Of a DNA stretch of 27,453 nt, positions 1-8,317 are shown piece by piece. Below the pieces are notes generated by a model. That model saw only the letters and a program-made list of their open reading frames with translations. It searched no databases and had not been told where the DNA came from. Positions within the stretch are counted from its first letter, which is position 1. Each line of letters opens with the position of its first letter. Made by a program: the position numbers and the translations under genes. The DNA comes from Campylobacteraceae bacterium (GTDB lineage: Bacteria > Campylobacterota > Campylobacteria > Campylobacterales > Sulfurovaceae): assembly GCA_026986085.1 (NCBI GenBank), contig JALSPE010000104.1, forward strand, positions 1 to 27,453. Reading direction: 5' to 3'.

Positions 1-885
1 TATAGAGATGAGAAGCTAATAATACCAACTCACGCTACAATGATAAAGCCAAGAGATAGATTATTGATTGTTGGAAAGCCAAAAGTTTTAGCTGATGTTT
101 ATAAAAAAATTACCAGAAGCAGTGGGACATTTCCTGAGCCATTTGGTAAAAACTTTTATCTATTGTTGGATTTGGATATAGATTCTAAAAAAGCTATAGA
201 TTATATTAAAGATGCAATATCTCTTTTGGATAAATTTAAAGATAAAAAGTTAATTATACGAGTTGTTAATCCAAACAATACAGATGTATTAGATAGAGTA
301 TTGGAGTTTGATAAAAATAGTAATATAAGAAGCTATATAACTTATCAAGATATGGATTATAGTGGTTTAATTGCTTCGGATATAGAGAGTGAGAATATTG
401 GGCTTATAATGGCATCTTTGAGCAGTTTGCAAAAGAGTAGTTTTGCTAAAGATTTATATATTTATAAAAAATTAATATATATTTTTGGAACAACAAAAAT
501 ATTAAATATAAAAGAGGCTGCGGTAGTAAAGAGTGATAGTGCAGTGCTAGAAGAGATATCTTCTATTGCATTCTATATTGCAGATACTTTAGATATAAAA
601 TTATCACTAAGAGAGTATAATCCTCAAGGTAATTTTAGTGATAGCAGTAGTGTTATTGAGCATTATGAGACTCTAGCTCATGTTCACAATAGTAAAGTTG
701 AGATTATTCAAGAGAAGAAAAATCCAATTAAAGCTATAAAAGATGTAGAGAAAATTTTGTTAATTATTCCATTTAATAAGAGTATGGATTTAAATAATCC
801 ATTATCATTTTTAAAAAGAGATGTATATACTTTACTAATTAAAACAAACTCTCATCCTAAACTTTTAATACCAATTGAGGAGTAG
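1..885 (+). CDS. COG3400-type RCK/TrkA-C-like protein, 5' end missing
   Basis: The reading frame is open from base 1, before the first ATG at base 40, so the gene begins outside the window and this is its C-terminal 294 residues. The first visible residues (IIPTHATMIKPRDRLLIVG) resemble the end of an RCK_C (TrkA_C) domain, the regulatory ligand-binding module of potassium-channel and transporter proteins. The rest has alternating strands and helices with no obvious catalytic motif and no membrane segment, so it is probably cytoplasmic. Campylobacterota carry a conserved protein of this kind (COG3400), often beside aroB as here, with aroB 58 bases downstream. The biological role of the family is not established; ion or nucleotide sensing is inference from the RCK resemblance. 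The frame is certain; the family call is moderately sure. Confidence 0.7.
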   Translation, partial: YRDEKLIIPTHATMIKPRDRLLIVGKPKVLADVYKKITRSSGTFPEPFGKNFYLLLDLDIDSKKAIDYIKDAISLLDKFKDKKLIIRVVNPNNTDVLDRVLEFDKNSNIRSYITYQDMDYSGLIASDIESENIGLIMASLSSLQKSSFAKDLYIYKKLIYIFGTTKILNIKEAAVVKSDSAVLEEISSIAFYIADTLDIKLSLREYNPQGNFSDSSSVIEHYETLAHVHNSKVEIIQEKKNPIKAIKDVEKILLIIPFNKSMDLNNPLSFLKRDVYTLLIKTNSHPKLLIPIEE

Positions 886-914
886 ATTTATCCTCTCTCT
901 AATGATTTTTTAAG

Positions 915-920
915 TAAAAT
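915..920 (+). promoter_or_regulatory. Possible -10 element upstream of aroB
   Basis: TAAAAT lies in an AT-rich gap 24 bases before the aroB start and follows a T-rich run, as is usual for sigma-70 promoters in Campylobacterota, where the -35 box is weak. aroB may also be read through from the upstream gene. Seen by eye only. Confidence 0.3.
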
Positions 921-943
921 ATAGTTAAAAAATAGGCACTGAA

Positions 944-1996
944 ATGATTATTCCAATAAATATAGAATCTAAAGATAGTAAATCATACAATATCCATATA
1001 GAACCACTAAAAAAAATTAAAATCGATGGTAAAGTGGCTATTGTTACAAACCCTACTGTATCTAAATTTCATCTAAAAAAGGCATTAGAGTCAATTGAAG
1101 CTAATGATATTGAAGTTATTGAAGTTCCAGATGGTGAAGAGTATAAAAATATGGATACTGTTTTATCTGTTTTAGATAGACTCTTTAAAGCTAAATTTGA
1201 TAGAAAATCTACACTTGTTGCTCTTGGTGGTGGTGTTATTGGGGATATGACTGGTTTTTGTGCATCTTTATATCAAAGAGGGATAGACTTTATACAGATG
1301 CCAACAACTCTTCTTGCTCAAGTAGATGCGAGTGTAGGTGGTAAAACTGGTGTAAACAATAGCTATGGTAAAAATTTAATTGGTGCTTTTTATCAGCCAA
1401 AAGGGGTATATATAGACCCACTATTTTTAGATACTTTGCCACAAAGAGAGTTTAGCGCAGGAGTTGCAGAGGTTATAAAGATGGCTGTAATGTTTGATGA
1501 GAATTTTTATAATTTTCTTAAAGAGGCAAATTTAAACAATAAAGAGGATGTTATAAAGATTATTGCATCATCTGTAAAATTAAAAGCAGATGTTGTAAAT
1601 CTTGATGAGAAAGAGAGTGGAGTTAGAGCTGTTTTAAATTATGGACACACCTTTGGTCATGTAGTAGAGAATTTAACAAACTATAGAGAGTATCTACATG
1701 GTGAGGCTGTAGCTATTGGTATGGTAATGGCTAATGAGTTGGCAGTTATATTAAATCTTTTAAGCCAAGATGAAGCTGATGATATAAGAGAGCTTTTGGC
1801 TAAAAATTCTCTTCCAACTAATTTTGAAATCGAAGATATAGAGGAGTTTTATCAGCACTTCTTTTTAGATAAAAAGAGTCAAAATAACTCTATTGCTTTT
1901 ATTCTACCTAATGGTAAAATTGGAACAAATATAATTAAAAGAGATATTCCAAAAGAGGTGGTTTTAGAAGCTCTATATAAATTTAAGGCTAATTGA
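944..1996 (+). CDS. aroB: 3-dehydroquinate synthase
   Basis: This 350-aa protein catalyses step two of the shikimate pathway, converting DAHP to 3-dehydroquinate with NAD and a divalent metal, in the cytoplasm. The NAD-binding glycine motif GGGVIGD is at residues 95-101 and the substrate/phosphate loop VGGKTG at 131-136. The expected zinc ligands are visible as Glu176 (AGVAEVIK), His235 (LNYGHTFGH) and His252 (YLHGEA). Length is normal for the family and no key residue is missing. The stop codon TGA shares its A with the ATG of the following mscS-type gene, so the two are probably translationally coupled. The start is the first ATG after the gap; the ribosome-binding site is weak (AGG about 8 bases upstream). 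Assignment is secure. Confidence 0.97.
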   Translation: MIIPINIESKDSKSYNIHIEPLKKIKIDGKVAIVTNPTVSKFHLKKALESIEANDIEVIEVPDGEEYKNMDTVLSVLDRLFKAKFDRKSTLVALGGGVIGDMTGFCASLYQRGIDFIQMPTTLLAQVDASVGGKTGVNNSYGKNLIGAFYQPKGVYIDPLFLDTLPQREFSAGVAEVIKMAVMFDENFYNFLKEANLNNKEDVIKIIASSVKLKADVVNLDEKESGVRAVLNYGHTFGHVVENLTNYREYLHGEAVAIGMVMANELAVILNLLSQDEADDIRELLAKNSLPTNFEIEDIEEFYQHFFLDKKSQNNSIAFILPNGKIGTNIIKRDIPKEVVLEALYKFKAN

Positions 1997-3645
1997 TGAG
2001 AATTTTTATAGCTCTAATTATATCTATTACTATATCTTTATGGGCAGAAGTTGATAAAAACGAGAGTAATAAAAGTAATATATCTGAGATATCATCCAAT
2101 TTGGTAAATTATAATAGAGAAAAAGAGTTACAGTTATTAGCGAAATTAGAGTCACTAAATGTTGATAAAAAATTAGATAACGAGTGGACAAATACATATA
2201 GTGCATATAAATCTCATAAACAATTATTAGATAAAAAAGAGAAGATAGATAGGGAGATAAAGAGATACAAAAGATTAAAATCTTTAACAGATAAACAAAA
2301 AAATAGATTAAAAGAGTTAAAGAAAAATTTAAAAGTTGTAAAAGATAAAATTAATTTAGTTAAAGATTTTGAGGATGATCCTTTTAAACCCTTGGTTGCT
2401 CCTCCTATACTTACTGATGCACCATCTATTACCAACCCATTTTCAATTATTAGTGGATTTTCATATATTAAAGAGTTGAAGAATAGAAAAGATAAATATA
2501 TTAATAAATATGATACATTAAATAAGACTATTTTTGAGTTGAAATCTAAAGAAAGAACTTTAGAAGAGTTGGCTAAAATTACAAATAAAGAGTCTTATAA
2601 AAGTAGTTTAAAAGATATTAAAGATGAGATAAAACAGTTACTTACAATAAAAGATATATTTAAAACTACAAAAGATATATACTTAAAGCGTTCAAGTGAA
2701 ATTGAAGCATCTTTAAAAAAAGATATAAAAAGAGAGTTTCAAAAAGCACTATATATAGGGATTGTTGCTCTTGTATTTCTTATATTCTTTATAGGTTCTA
2801 AATATTTAACAAGAAAATATCTATCTGACAAAGATAGCTACTATACAATTAATAAAGCTATAAATATTATATTTATTACTCTTATACTACTTACTATAAC
2901 ATTTGCATATTTAGAGAATGTTAGTTACCTTGTTACAATTTTAGGTTTTGCATCAGCTGGTATAGCAATTGCTATGAAAGATTGGTTTATGTCTCTTCTT
3001 GGTTGGTTTGTAATTGTAATTGGTGGAGCTATTCATGTTGGAGATAGAATAAAGGTAGTAAGAGGAAATACAGAGTATGTGGGAGATGTTGTAGATATTT
3101 CTCTACTTAGACTAACTATTCAAGAGGATGTTACACTAACAACATATATGCACAATAGAAGAGCTGGTCGTATTATTTTTGTTCCAAATAACTATATCTT
3201 TACAGATATGATTGCCAACTATTCACACTCTGGGTTAAAGACAGTTTGGGATGGGATAGACTTTTATATAACATTTGATTCTAATTCTATAAAAGCTATG
3301 AATATTGCAAAAAATATAGCCAAGCAATACTCAAAGGGTTATACTGATATAACAAGAAAACAGTTAAATAAGTTAAGAAGTAAATATCAACTTAAAAATA
3401 CTAATGTAGAGCCTAGGGTTTTTAGCTTTATAGAAGGATATGGAATGAAGGTTAGTGTTTGGTATCTAACAAATGCTTATGCTACTTTAACACTAAGAAG
3501 CACAATATCTAATAAGATTATAGAGGATATTTTAAAAGAGAAAGATATTAAAATGGCATACCCTACGCAATCTCTTTTGATAAATAAGAGTATTCCTAAA
3601 CCAGATTTAGATATAGTAGAAGATAATGAGACAAAAGAGGCATAA
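1996..3645 (+). CDS. MscS-family mechanosensitive channel with long coiled-coil N-terminus
   Basis: A 549-aa inner-membrane protein of the small-conductance mechanosensitive channel superfamily, expected to open on membrane tension during osmotic downshift. Residues 1-18 look like a signal peptide ending in LWAE. A long Lys/Glu-rich, probably coiled-coil segment follows to about residue 245 and is predicted to be periplasmic. Transmembrane segments lie near 251-271 and 284-308. The MscS pore helix and beta domain begin around 312 with a Gly/Ala-rich helix (GFASAGIAIAMKDW), then a GGAIHVGDRIKV stretch. The architecture resembles larger MscS/KefA-like paralogues more than the 286-aa E. coli MscS. 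I choose the ATG at 1996, which overlaps the aroB stop by one base, over a TTG three bases earlier. It overlaps mtaB by one base (TAATG). Gating ions and role are not readable from sequence. Confidence 0.85.
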   Translation: MRIFIALIISITISLWAEVDKNESNKSNISEISSNLVNYNREKELQLLAKLESLNVDKKLDNEWTNTYSAYKSHKQLLDKKEKIDREIKRYKRLKSLTDKQKNRLKELKKNLKVVKDKINLVKDFEDDPFKPLVAPPILTDAPSITNPFSIISGFSYIKELKNRKDKYINKYDTLNKTIFELKSKERTLEELAKITNKESYKSSLKDIKDEIKQLLTIKDIFKTTKDIYLKRSSEIEASLKKDIKREFQKALYIGIVALVFLIFFIGSKYLTRKYLSDKDSYYTINKAINIIFITLILLTITFAYLENVSYLVTILGFASAGIAIAMKDWFMSLLGWFVIVIGGAIHVGDRIKVVRGNTEYVGDVVDISLLRLTIQEDVTLTTYMHNRRAGRIIFVPNNYIFTDMIANYSHSGLKTVWDGIDFYITFDSNSIKAMNIAKNIAKQYSKGYTDITRKQLNKLRSKYQLKNTNVEPRVFSFIEGYGMKVSVWYLTNAYATLTLRSTISNKIIEDILKEKDIKMAYPTQSLLINKSIPKPDLDIVEDNETKEA

Positions 3646-4895
3646 TGAGTAAAAAAGTATATTTTAAAACATTTGGCTGTAGAACCAATCAATTTGACAC
3701 ACAAATAATGATAAACAAATTAGAGAGTTTTGAGCTATCTTTTAAAGAGGAGGATGCAGATATAATTGTTGTAAACTCTTGCACGGTAACAAATGGAGCA
3801 GATAGCTCTGTTAGGGGTTATATAAATAGTGCAATGCGAAAAAATAGTAGTGCAAAGATAGTTTTAGCAGGTTGTGGCTCTCACTCTAAAGGAGAAGAGT
3901 TATTTGAAAAAGGTGAGATATTTGGTGTTATGGGGCACTCTGAAAAAGAGAGCATAGATAGATTACTTAAAAATGAGGATAGATTTTACAGTATAGGAGA
4001 TTTAGAACATATAGACTCTACTGTTGTAACAGAGTTTGTAGGAAAGAGTCGAGCCTTTATAAAGATTCAAGAGGGGTGTAATTTTAGGTGCAGTTACTGT
4101 ATTATTCCATATGTAAGAGGTAATGCCAGAAGCCTACCAATAAAACAGATACTAGAGCAGATAACAAAGTTGGCAGGTAATGGTTTTGGAGAGTTTATAT
4201 TAACAGGAACAAATGTAGGAAGCTATGGGCAAGATATTGGTATAAATATTGCAAAGCTTATTAAAGAGATATCTAAAATAAGAGGAGTTAGACGAATTAG
4301 GATAGGAAGCTTAGAGCCTATACAAATTAATAGTGAATTTTTAGAGCTTTTAGATGAACCATTTATGGCTAAACATTTGCATATAGCTCTTCAGCATACA
4401 AGTGATAGAATGTTGCTAAAAATGAATAGAAGAAACAGCTATAAGAGTGATTTGGAGTTATTTAATAAAATTGCTTCTAAAGATTATGCATTAGGAACAG
4501 ATTTTATAGTAGGACACCCAGGTGAGAGCGATGAAGTTTGGAGCGAGGCTATAGCTAGAGTTAAAGAGTTGCCACTAACTCATATTCATGCATTTACATA
4601 CTCACCAAGAGATAATACACCATCAGCTAAAATAAAAGATAGAGTTAATGGTAAAATTGCAAAGCAAAGACATAAAGAGCTAACAACCCTTATAAAAGAG
4701 AAAAATTATGAGTTTAGGTTAAAACACAATAGCAATTTGACCATTTTAATAGAAAATTCAAAAGATGGAATTTTTAGAGGTTATGATGAGTATTACAATC
4801 CAATTGTAGTTGAATCAAAAGAGGATATTAAACACAATTGGATTTTAATAGAGAGTGCAGAAGCACAAGAGGATAGAAATTTTGCAACCTATTAA
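3645..4895 (+). CDS. mtaB: tRNA (N6-L-threonylcarbamoyladenosine(37)-C2)-methylthiotransferase
   Basis: A 416-aa radical-SAM methylthiotransferase that converts t6A37 to ms2t6A37 in ANN-decoding tRNAs, stabilising codon-anticodon pairing. The N-terminal UPF0004 domain has the three cysteines that bind the auxiliary [4Fe-4S] cluster: Cys12 (FGCRTN), Cys46 (NSCTVT) and Cys77 (LAGCGS). The radical-SAM CxxxCxxC motif is Cys145, Cys149 and Cys152 (GCNFRCSYC). A C-terminal segment of about 60 residues fits a TRAM-like RNA-binding domain. FGCRTNQ and overall length favour MtaB over MiaB or RimO. It starts one base inside the upstream mscS-type gene and its 3' end overlaps the ftsH-like gene, so it sits inside a coupled operon. 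Confidence 0.92.
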   Translation: MSKKVYFKTFGCRTNQFDTQIMINKLESFELSFKEEDADIIVVNSCTVTNGADSSVRGYINSAMRKNSSAKIVLAGCGSHSKGEELFEKGEIFGVMGHSEKESIDRLLKNEDRFYSIGDLEHIDSTVVTEFVGKSRAFIKIQEGCNFRCSYCIIPYVRGNARSLPIKQILEQITKLAGNGFGEFILTGTNVGSYGQDIGINIAKLIKEISKIRGVRRIRIGSLEPIQINSEFLELLDEPFMAKHLHIALQHTSDRMLLKMNRRNSYKSDLELFNKIASKDYALGTDFIVGHPGESDEVWSEAIARVKELPLTHIHAFTYSPRDNTPSAKIKDRVNGKIAKQRHKELTTLIKEKNYEFRLKHNSNLTILIENSKDGIFRGYDEYYNPIVVESKEDIKHNWILIESAEAQEDRNFATY

Positions 4896-6525
4896 AAGCA
4901 AAGGCTTAATTCCAATTATTATAACGACTATTGCGATTATTGTTGCAATTGTTATTTATGTAGTAATAAAGAGTAATCCAACAACTATGATGAGTGGTAA
5001 AAAATTTATGAATGAGTTAAAGCAGGGTCATTATAATAGTATATATATAAAAGATAATTATGTTTATGCAACTACACCAACTAGAAATTATAGAGTTTTA
5101 AAATATGCAATAGATTTAAATAACTTATATAAAAACTATCCAATATCTAGTTACACAAAAAGTAGTAATTTGCTTATATCTATTGCTGTTTTAATACTAT
5201 TTTCTATACTTGTTATTTTAATAGTTATATTAAGAAGAGATAAAAACTCAAATATTTTAAATTTTCAACCCAGTAGTAGTGATGATTTAGAGAAGATAAC
5301 AGAAGATATAAAACCTCAATTAATTACAAATTACAGTTTTAAAAATATTGCTGGAGTTAGTGATGTAAAAGAGGATATAAAGGAGATTGTAGAGTTTTTA
5401 AAAAATCCTATAAAGTTTGAAAGGTATAATATCAGGATGCCAAAGGGGATACTTCTTATTGGTCCTCCTGGTGTTGGAAAAACAGTTATTGCAAAAGCTA
5501 TAGCTTCAGAGGCAAATGTTCCATTTTTTTACAATAGTGGTGCAACTTTTGTTCATATATATGCAGGGGCTGGTCCAAAAAGGGTAAAAGAGTTATTTAA
5601 AAAGGCTCAAGAGTCTGCTCCTAGTATTATTTTTATAGATGAGATAGATTCAGTTGGAAAGAGTAGAGATAGCTTAGATAGCAATGAGAGAGAGGCTACA
5701 CTTAATCAACTTTTAGTAGAGATAGATGGCTTTAATGCAAATTCTGGAGTTGTAGTAATTGGTGCAACAAACAGGGTTGATGTGCTAGATAGTGCCCTAC
5801 TTAGACCAGGCAGGTTTGACAGACGAGTTCATATATCACTTCCAAATTTAGAAGAGAGAGAAGAGATTATAAAACTGTATTTAAAAGATAAAAATCATAA
5901 TATTAATTACCAAGAGGTAGGAAGATTAACGGCAGGATTTACCCCAGCTACAATAGAAACACTAATAAATGAAGCTGCAATATTAGCGCTAAAGAGCAAT
6001 AGCCTATTAATCACAATAGAGCATATTTACAGTGTTAAAGATAGGGTAATTTATGGTAAAAAAAGAGTATCTTTGCTAAGCCCCAAAGAGAGAGAAATTA
6101 AAGCAAACTATCAAGCTTCAAAAGCCGTAATGGCTATTTGGCTTGGGTTTAATATAGATAAAATTAATCTATTAACTCCTATTAATATTGTTAAAGATAC
6201 TACAATAGTTAGTAAGAGTTTACTACTTAATAAGGCAAAATTTTATATATCTGGAAAGCTCTATTTACATAAAATATATAACGATACATTCAATATATCT
6301 ATTTATGATAGCAATAGATATAATGAAATTGTTGATGATATTGTAAGAGAATACTCTATTAACCAAGATGAGAATATTAATTCCATATCATTAGCGATAG
6401 AAGAGGATGTAAAAGCTATTTTAAATAGGCTAGATAGTGCAATTGTTTTAATATCAGAAAAATTGCAAAAGCAAGAGATTGTTTTATATAGTCAAATTAA
6501 AGAGGAACTAGATGAGATATTTTAG
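4882..6525 (+). CDS. FtsH-like membrane AAA+ ATPase with degenerate protease domain
   Basis: A 547-aa protein with FtsH architecture: transmembrane segments near residues 9-29 and 97-117 around a short periplasmic loop, then an AAA+ module. Walker A is GPPGVGKT (194-201), Walker B IIFIDEID (Asp253/Glu254), and the second region of homology carries arginine fingers Arg311 and Arg314 (GRFDRR), so ATP hydrolysis should work. In the C-terminal region, where FtsH has Y-HEAGH, this protein reads Y-QASKA (residues 411-415). Both zinc-binding histidines and the catalytic glutamate are gone, and the rest of the M41 domain is short and divergent. It is therefore probably an ATP-driven unfoldase or chaperone, not a protease; Helicobacter has a comparable second FtsH-like protein. 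I prefer TTG 4882 because AGAGGA lies 8 bases upstream; an in-frame GTG at 4855 has no good ribosome site. It overlaps mtaB and bioV by 14 bases each. Confidence 0.85.
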   Translation: MQPIKSKGLIPIIITTIAIIVAIVIYVVIKSNPTTMMSGKKFMNELKQGHYNSIYIKDNYVYATTPTRNYRVLKYAIDLNNLYKNYPISSYTKSSNLLISIAVLILFSILVILIVILRRDKNSNILNFQPSSSDDLEKITEDIKPQLITNYSFKNIAGVSDVKEDIKEIVEFLKNPIKFERYNIRMPKGILLIGPPGVGKTVIAKAIASEANVPFFYNSGATFVHIYAGAGPKRVKELFKKAQESAPSIIFIDEIDSVGKSRDSLDSNEREATLNQLLVEIDGFNANSGVVVIGATNRVDVLDSALLRPGRFDRRVHISLPNLEEREEIIKLYLKDKNHNINYQEVGRLTAGFTPATIETLINEAAILALKSNSLLITIEHIYSVKDRVIYGKKRVSLLSPKEREIKANYQASKAVMAIWLGFNIDKINLLTPINIVKDTTIVSKSLLLNKAKFYISGKLYLHKIYNDTFNISIYDSNRYNEIVDDIVREYSINQDENINSISLAIEEDVKAILNRLDSAIVLISEKLQKQEIVLYSQIKEELDEIF

Positions 6526-7039
6526 TGGATTTTGTCTAAAAGAAGAAGAGGAGTTGTTTGACTTTTGGCTAAAGAGTGCGAACTCCTACACTATTGCTGG
6601 GTTTAGCTATGGGGCAATAAAAGCTATTGATTATGCATTAAAAAGTAACGAAAGAGTGGATAGATTGATTTTGATATCTCCTGCATACTTTAATGACAAG
6701 AGTGAATCATTTAAAAAGATGCAACTACTATACTTTAAAAAAAATTCGAAACAATATATAGATAATTTTTTAGAAAATATTACTGATGGCTCTATGGTAG
6801 ATTTAACTCAATATCAACATAATGGAACTTATGATGAGTTAAAAGAGTTACTATATTATAACTGGCAAAAAGATAAATTGACACAGTTGCAAAATAGGGG
6901 TATAGAGGTAGAGGTTATTTTAGGAGAAAATGATAAAATTATAGATAGTAAAAGTGCATTAGATTTTTTTAAAAATGTATCAACCACATACTATATAAAA
7001 AATGCTAATCATATATTAAAGATAAAGGAAAGAGATTAA
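6512..7039 (+). CDS. bioV: Pimeloyl-ACP methyl ester esterase, BioV type
   Basis: A compact 175-aa alpha/beta-hydrolase closely resembling the BioV esterase of Helicobacter, including the opening MRYFSGF and the nucleophile elbow GFSYGAIKAI. BioV cleaves the methyl ester of pimeloyl-ACP methyl ester and so ends assembly of the biotin carbon chain, replacing E. coli BioH. A plausible catalytic triad is Ser32 (GFSYG), Asp141 (GENDK) and His167 (NANHIL). The short length is normal for BioV and lacks the cap domain of BioH. Its ATG follows AGAGGA by 5 bases and lies 14 bases inside the ftsH-like gene; the stop abuts the start of the next gene. No other biotin gene is in the window. The family is assigned from memory of the Helicobacter protein. 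Confidence 0.85.
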   Translation: MRYFSGFCLKEEEELFDFWLKSANSYTIAGFSYGAIKAIDYALKSNERVDRLILISPAYFNDKSESFKKMQLLYFKKNSKQYIDNFLENITDGSMVDLTQYQHNGTYDELKELLYYNWQKDKLTQLQNRGIEVEVILGENDKIIDSKSALDFFKNVSTTYYIKNANHILKIKERD

Positions 7040-7852
7040 ATGGTAACAAATATTGTAATTACAGGGTGTTCAACAGGTATAGGTTTAGAGACAGCTCTAT
7101 ATTTAAAAGAGAGAATGATAAATGTTATACCAACAGCTAGAAGATTAGAAGATGTTCAAAAATTAAAAGCTCTTGGGTTTGAATATGCAATGAAGTTAGA
7201 TGTAACTGAGCCAGAGACAATAAAGAGTGTTATTGATAAAGTATTAGAGATAGATGGAAAAATTGATGTTTGGTTTAATAATGCAGGTTATGGACAGATG
7301 GGAGCTATAGAAGATATTCCTACAGATGCTCTAAGAGAGCAGTTTGAGACAAATGTATTTGGACTTCACGAAGCTACAAAAGAGGTATTAAAGGTTATGA
7401 GAAAACAAGGATTTGGTAAGATTATACAACATAGCTCGGTATTGGGTATTGTAGCCCTACCTTTAAGAGGAGCTTACAATGCAAGTAAATATGCAGTAGA
7501 GGGGCTAACAGATACTTTAAGATTGGAGTTAAAAGATACAGATATTTACCCAATTTTACTAAATACAGGACCGATTAAGAGTAACTTTAGAAAAAATGCT
7601 ATTGCAACTTTGGACAAAATTGATATAGAAAACTCCATATTTAAAGATAAGTATTTAGATGCCAAAAGTGGTAAAGCTAGTAAAGTTCCATTTTCACTAG
7701 AAGCAGAAGCTGTTGCATCAATTGTGCATAAAATTATACTTACACCAAAGCCAAACCCAAGATACTATATAACAAAAGCAACATATCTACTTGGTTTTGC
7801 CAAAAGAGTGCTACCTACTTCTATTTTAGATAAGCTTCTTTTGAAGGTGTGA
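7040..7852 (+). CDS. Short-chain dehydrogenase/reductase (SDR)
   Basis: A 270-aa classical SDR oxidoreductase. The nucleotide-binding TGxxxGIG motif is TGCSTGIG at residues 8-15, the structural NNAG is at 80-83, the catalytic Ser is at 132 or 133 (HSSVLG), and the Tyr/Lys pair is Tyr146 and Lys150 (YNASK). Arg at 34-35 shortly after the second strand favours NADP(H), an inference. The C-terminal tail with hydrophobic and basic residues (YYITKATYLLGFAKRVLP) could associate with membranes or bind a lipid-like substrate, as in retinol-dehydrogenase-like SDRs. Substrate unknown. The ATG immediately follows the bioV stop with AAAGGAAAGAG upstream, so it is the last gene of the operon before a hairpin. 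Linkage with bioV hints at acyl or fatty-acid chemistry, but only weakly. Confidence 0.88.
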   Translation: MVTNIVITGCSTGIGLETALYLKERMINVIPTARRLEDVQKLKALGFEYAMKLDVTEPETIKSVIDKVLEIDGKIDVWFNNAGYGQMGAIEDIPTDALREQFETNVFGLHEATKEVLKVMRKQGFGKIIQHSSVLGIVALPLRGAYNASKYAVEGLTDTLRLELKDTDIYPILLNTGPIKSNFRKNAIATLDKIDIENSIFKDKYLDAKSGKASKVPFSLEAEAVASIVHKIILTPKPNPRYYITKATYLLGFAKRVLPTSILDKLLLKV

Positions 7853-7860
7853 TTTTATAT

Positions 7861-7894
7861 CAAATAGACGCGAACAAATTCGCGCATTTGTTTT
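7861..7894 (+). terminator. Hairpin terminator after the aroB-SDR operon
   Basis: CGCGAA (7869-7874) pairs with TTCGCG (7879-7884) across a CAAA loop, and outer arms CAAAT (7861-7865) and ATTTG (7886-7890) extend the stem across a small internal bulge. TTTT follows at 7891. It lies between convergent genes (SDR on plus, chorismate mutase on minus). The T-run is better on the plus strand, so it should mainly stop the upstream operon. It is one of the few GC-rich spots among the spacers. Confidence 0.65.
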
Positions 7895-7914
7895 AGATAT
7901 TTTATATTGAATTT

Positions 7915-8214
7915 TTAATAATTTTTTGCATTTTGATACTCTGCAACTTCTGTATCTACCATTGCATCTATCATTCTTATATATAGGTCATTTATTAAGT
8001 TTGGAGAGAGGTCTAGCTCTATTGCTCTAGCTCTCATTCTATTTATTACATCATCTATTCTATCTTTTGATTTTATCTCATCTATTGAGTTTTTGAAGTG
8101 AGCTATCTCTTTAATATAAGCATTTCTCATTGCAATTAACTCTACTATTTTATCATCTATTTTATCTATCTCTTCTCTTGCTTGGCTTAGTGTATTACAT
8201 TTTTTAATATCCAA
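7915..8214 (-). CDS. Chorismate mutase, AroQ/PchB-like monofunctional domain
   Basis: A 99-aa all-helical protein of the chorismate mutase type II family, which converts chorismate to prephenate. The first helix carries REEIDKIDDKIVELIAMR with Arg14 and Arg30, matching the substrate-binding arginines of AroQ; Lys41, the DRID segment near 51-54 and a glutamine near residue 93 complete the usual pattern. The size fits a stand-alone domain with no prephenate dehydratase attached. PchB-like isochorismate-pyruvate lyases share this fold, so that activity cannot be excluded. The start codon is TTG, supported by AGGAG 8 bases upstream (8222-8226). The gene stands alone on the minus strand, divergent from metG, with its own -10 candidate. 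Confidence 0.8.
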   Translation of the reverse strand: MDIKKCNTLSQAREEIDKIDDKIVELIAMRNAYIKEIAHFKNSIDEIKSKDRIDDVINRMRARAIELDLSPNLINDLYIRMIDAMVDTEVAEYQNAKNY

Positions 8215-8244
8215 AAAAGACTCCTTTTGGTGAACTTGTAAAAA

Positions 8245-8250
8245 ATTATA
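8245..8250 (-). promoter_or_regulatory. -10 element for the chorismate mutase gene
   Basis: On the minus strand this is a perfect TATAAT (seen as ATTATA on plus) about 30 bases before the TTG start, followed by a T-rich leader and AGGAG. The -35 region is AT-rich without a clear box. Confidence 0.45.
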
Positions 8251-8283
8251 CCATTTTTAAATCTTAATTAGTTACTTTTTAGA

Positions 8284-8289
8284 TAAAAT
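8284..8289 (+). promoter_or_regulatory. Possible -10 element for metG
   Basis: TAAAAT follows TTACTTTTTAGA, about 29 bases before the metG ATG, in the divergent spacer shared with the chorismate mutase gene. Weakly supported, by eye only. Confidence 0.3.
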
Positions 8290-8317
8290 ATTAAAAAAAT
8301 TTTAGAAAAGGTCTTAA

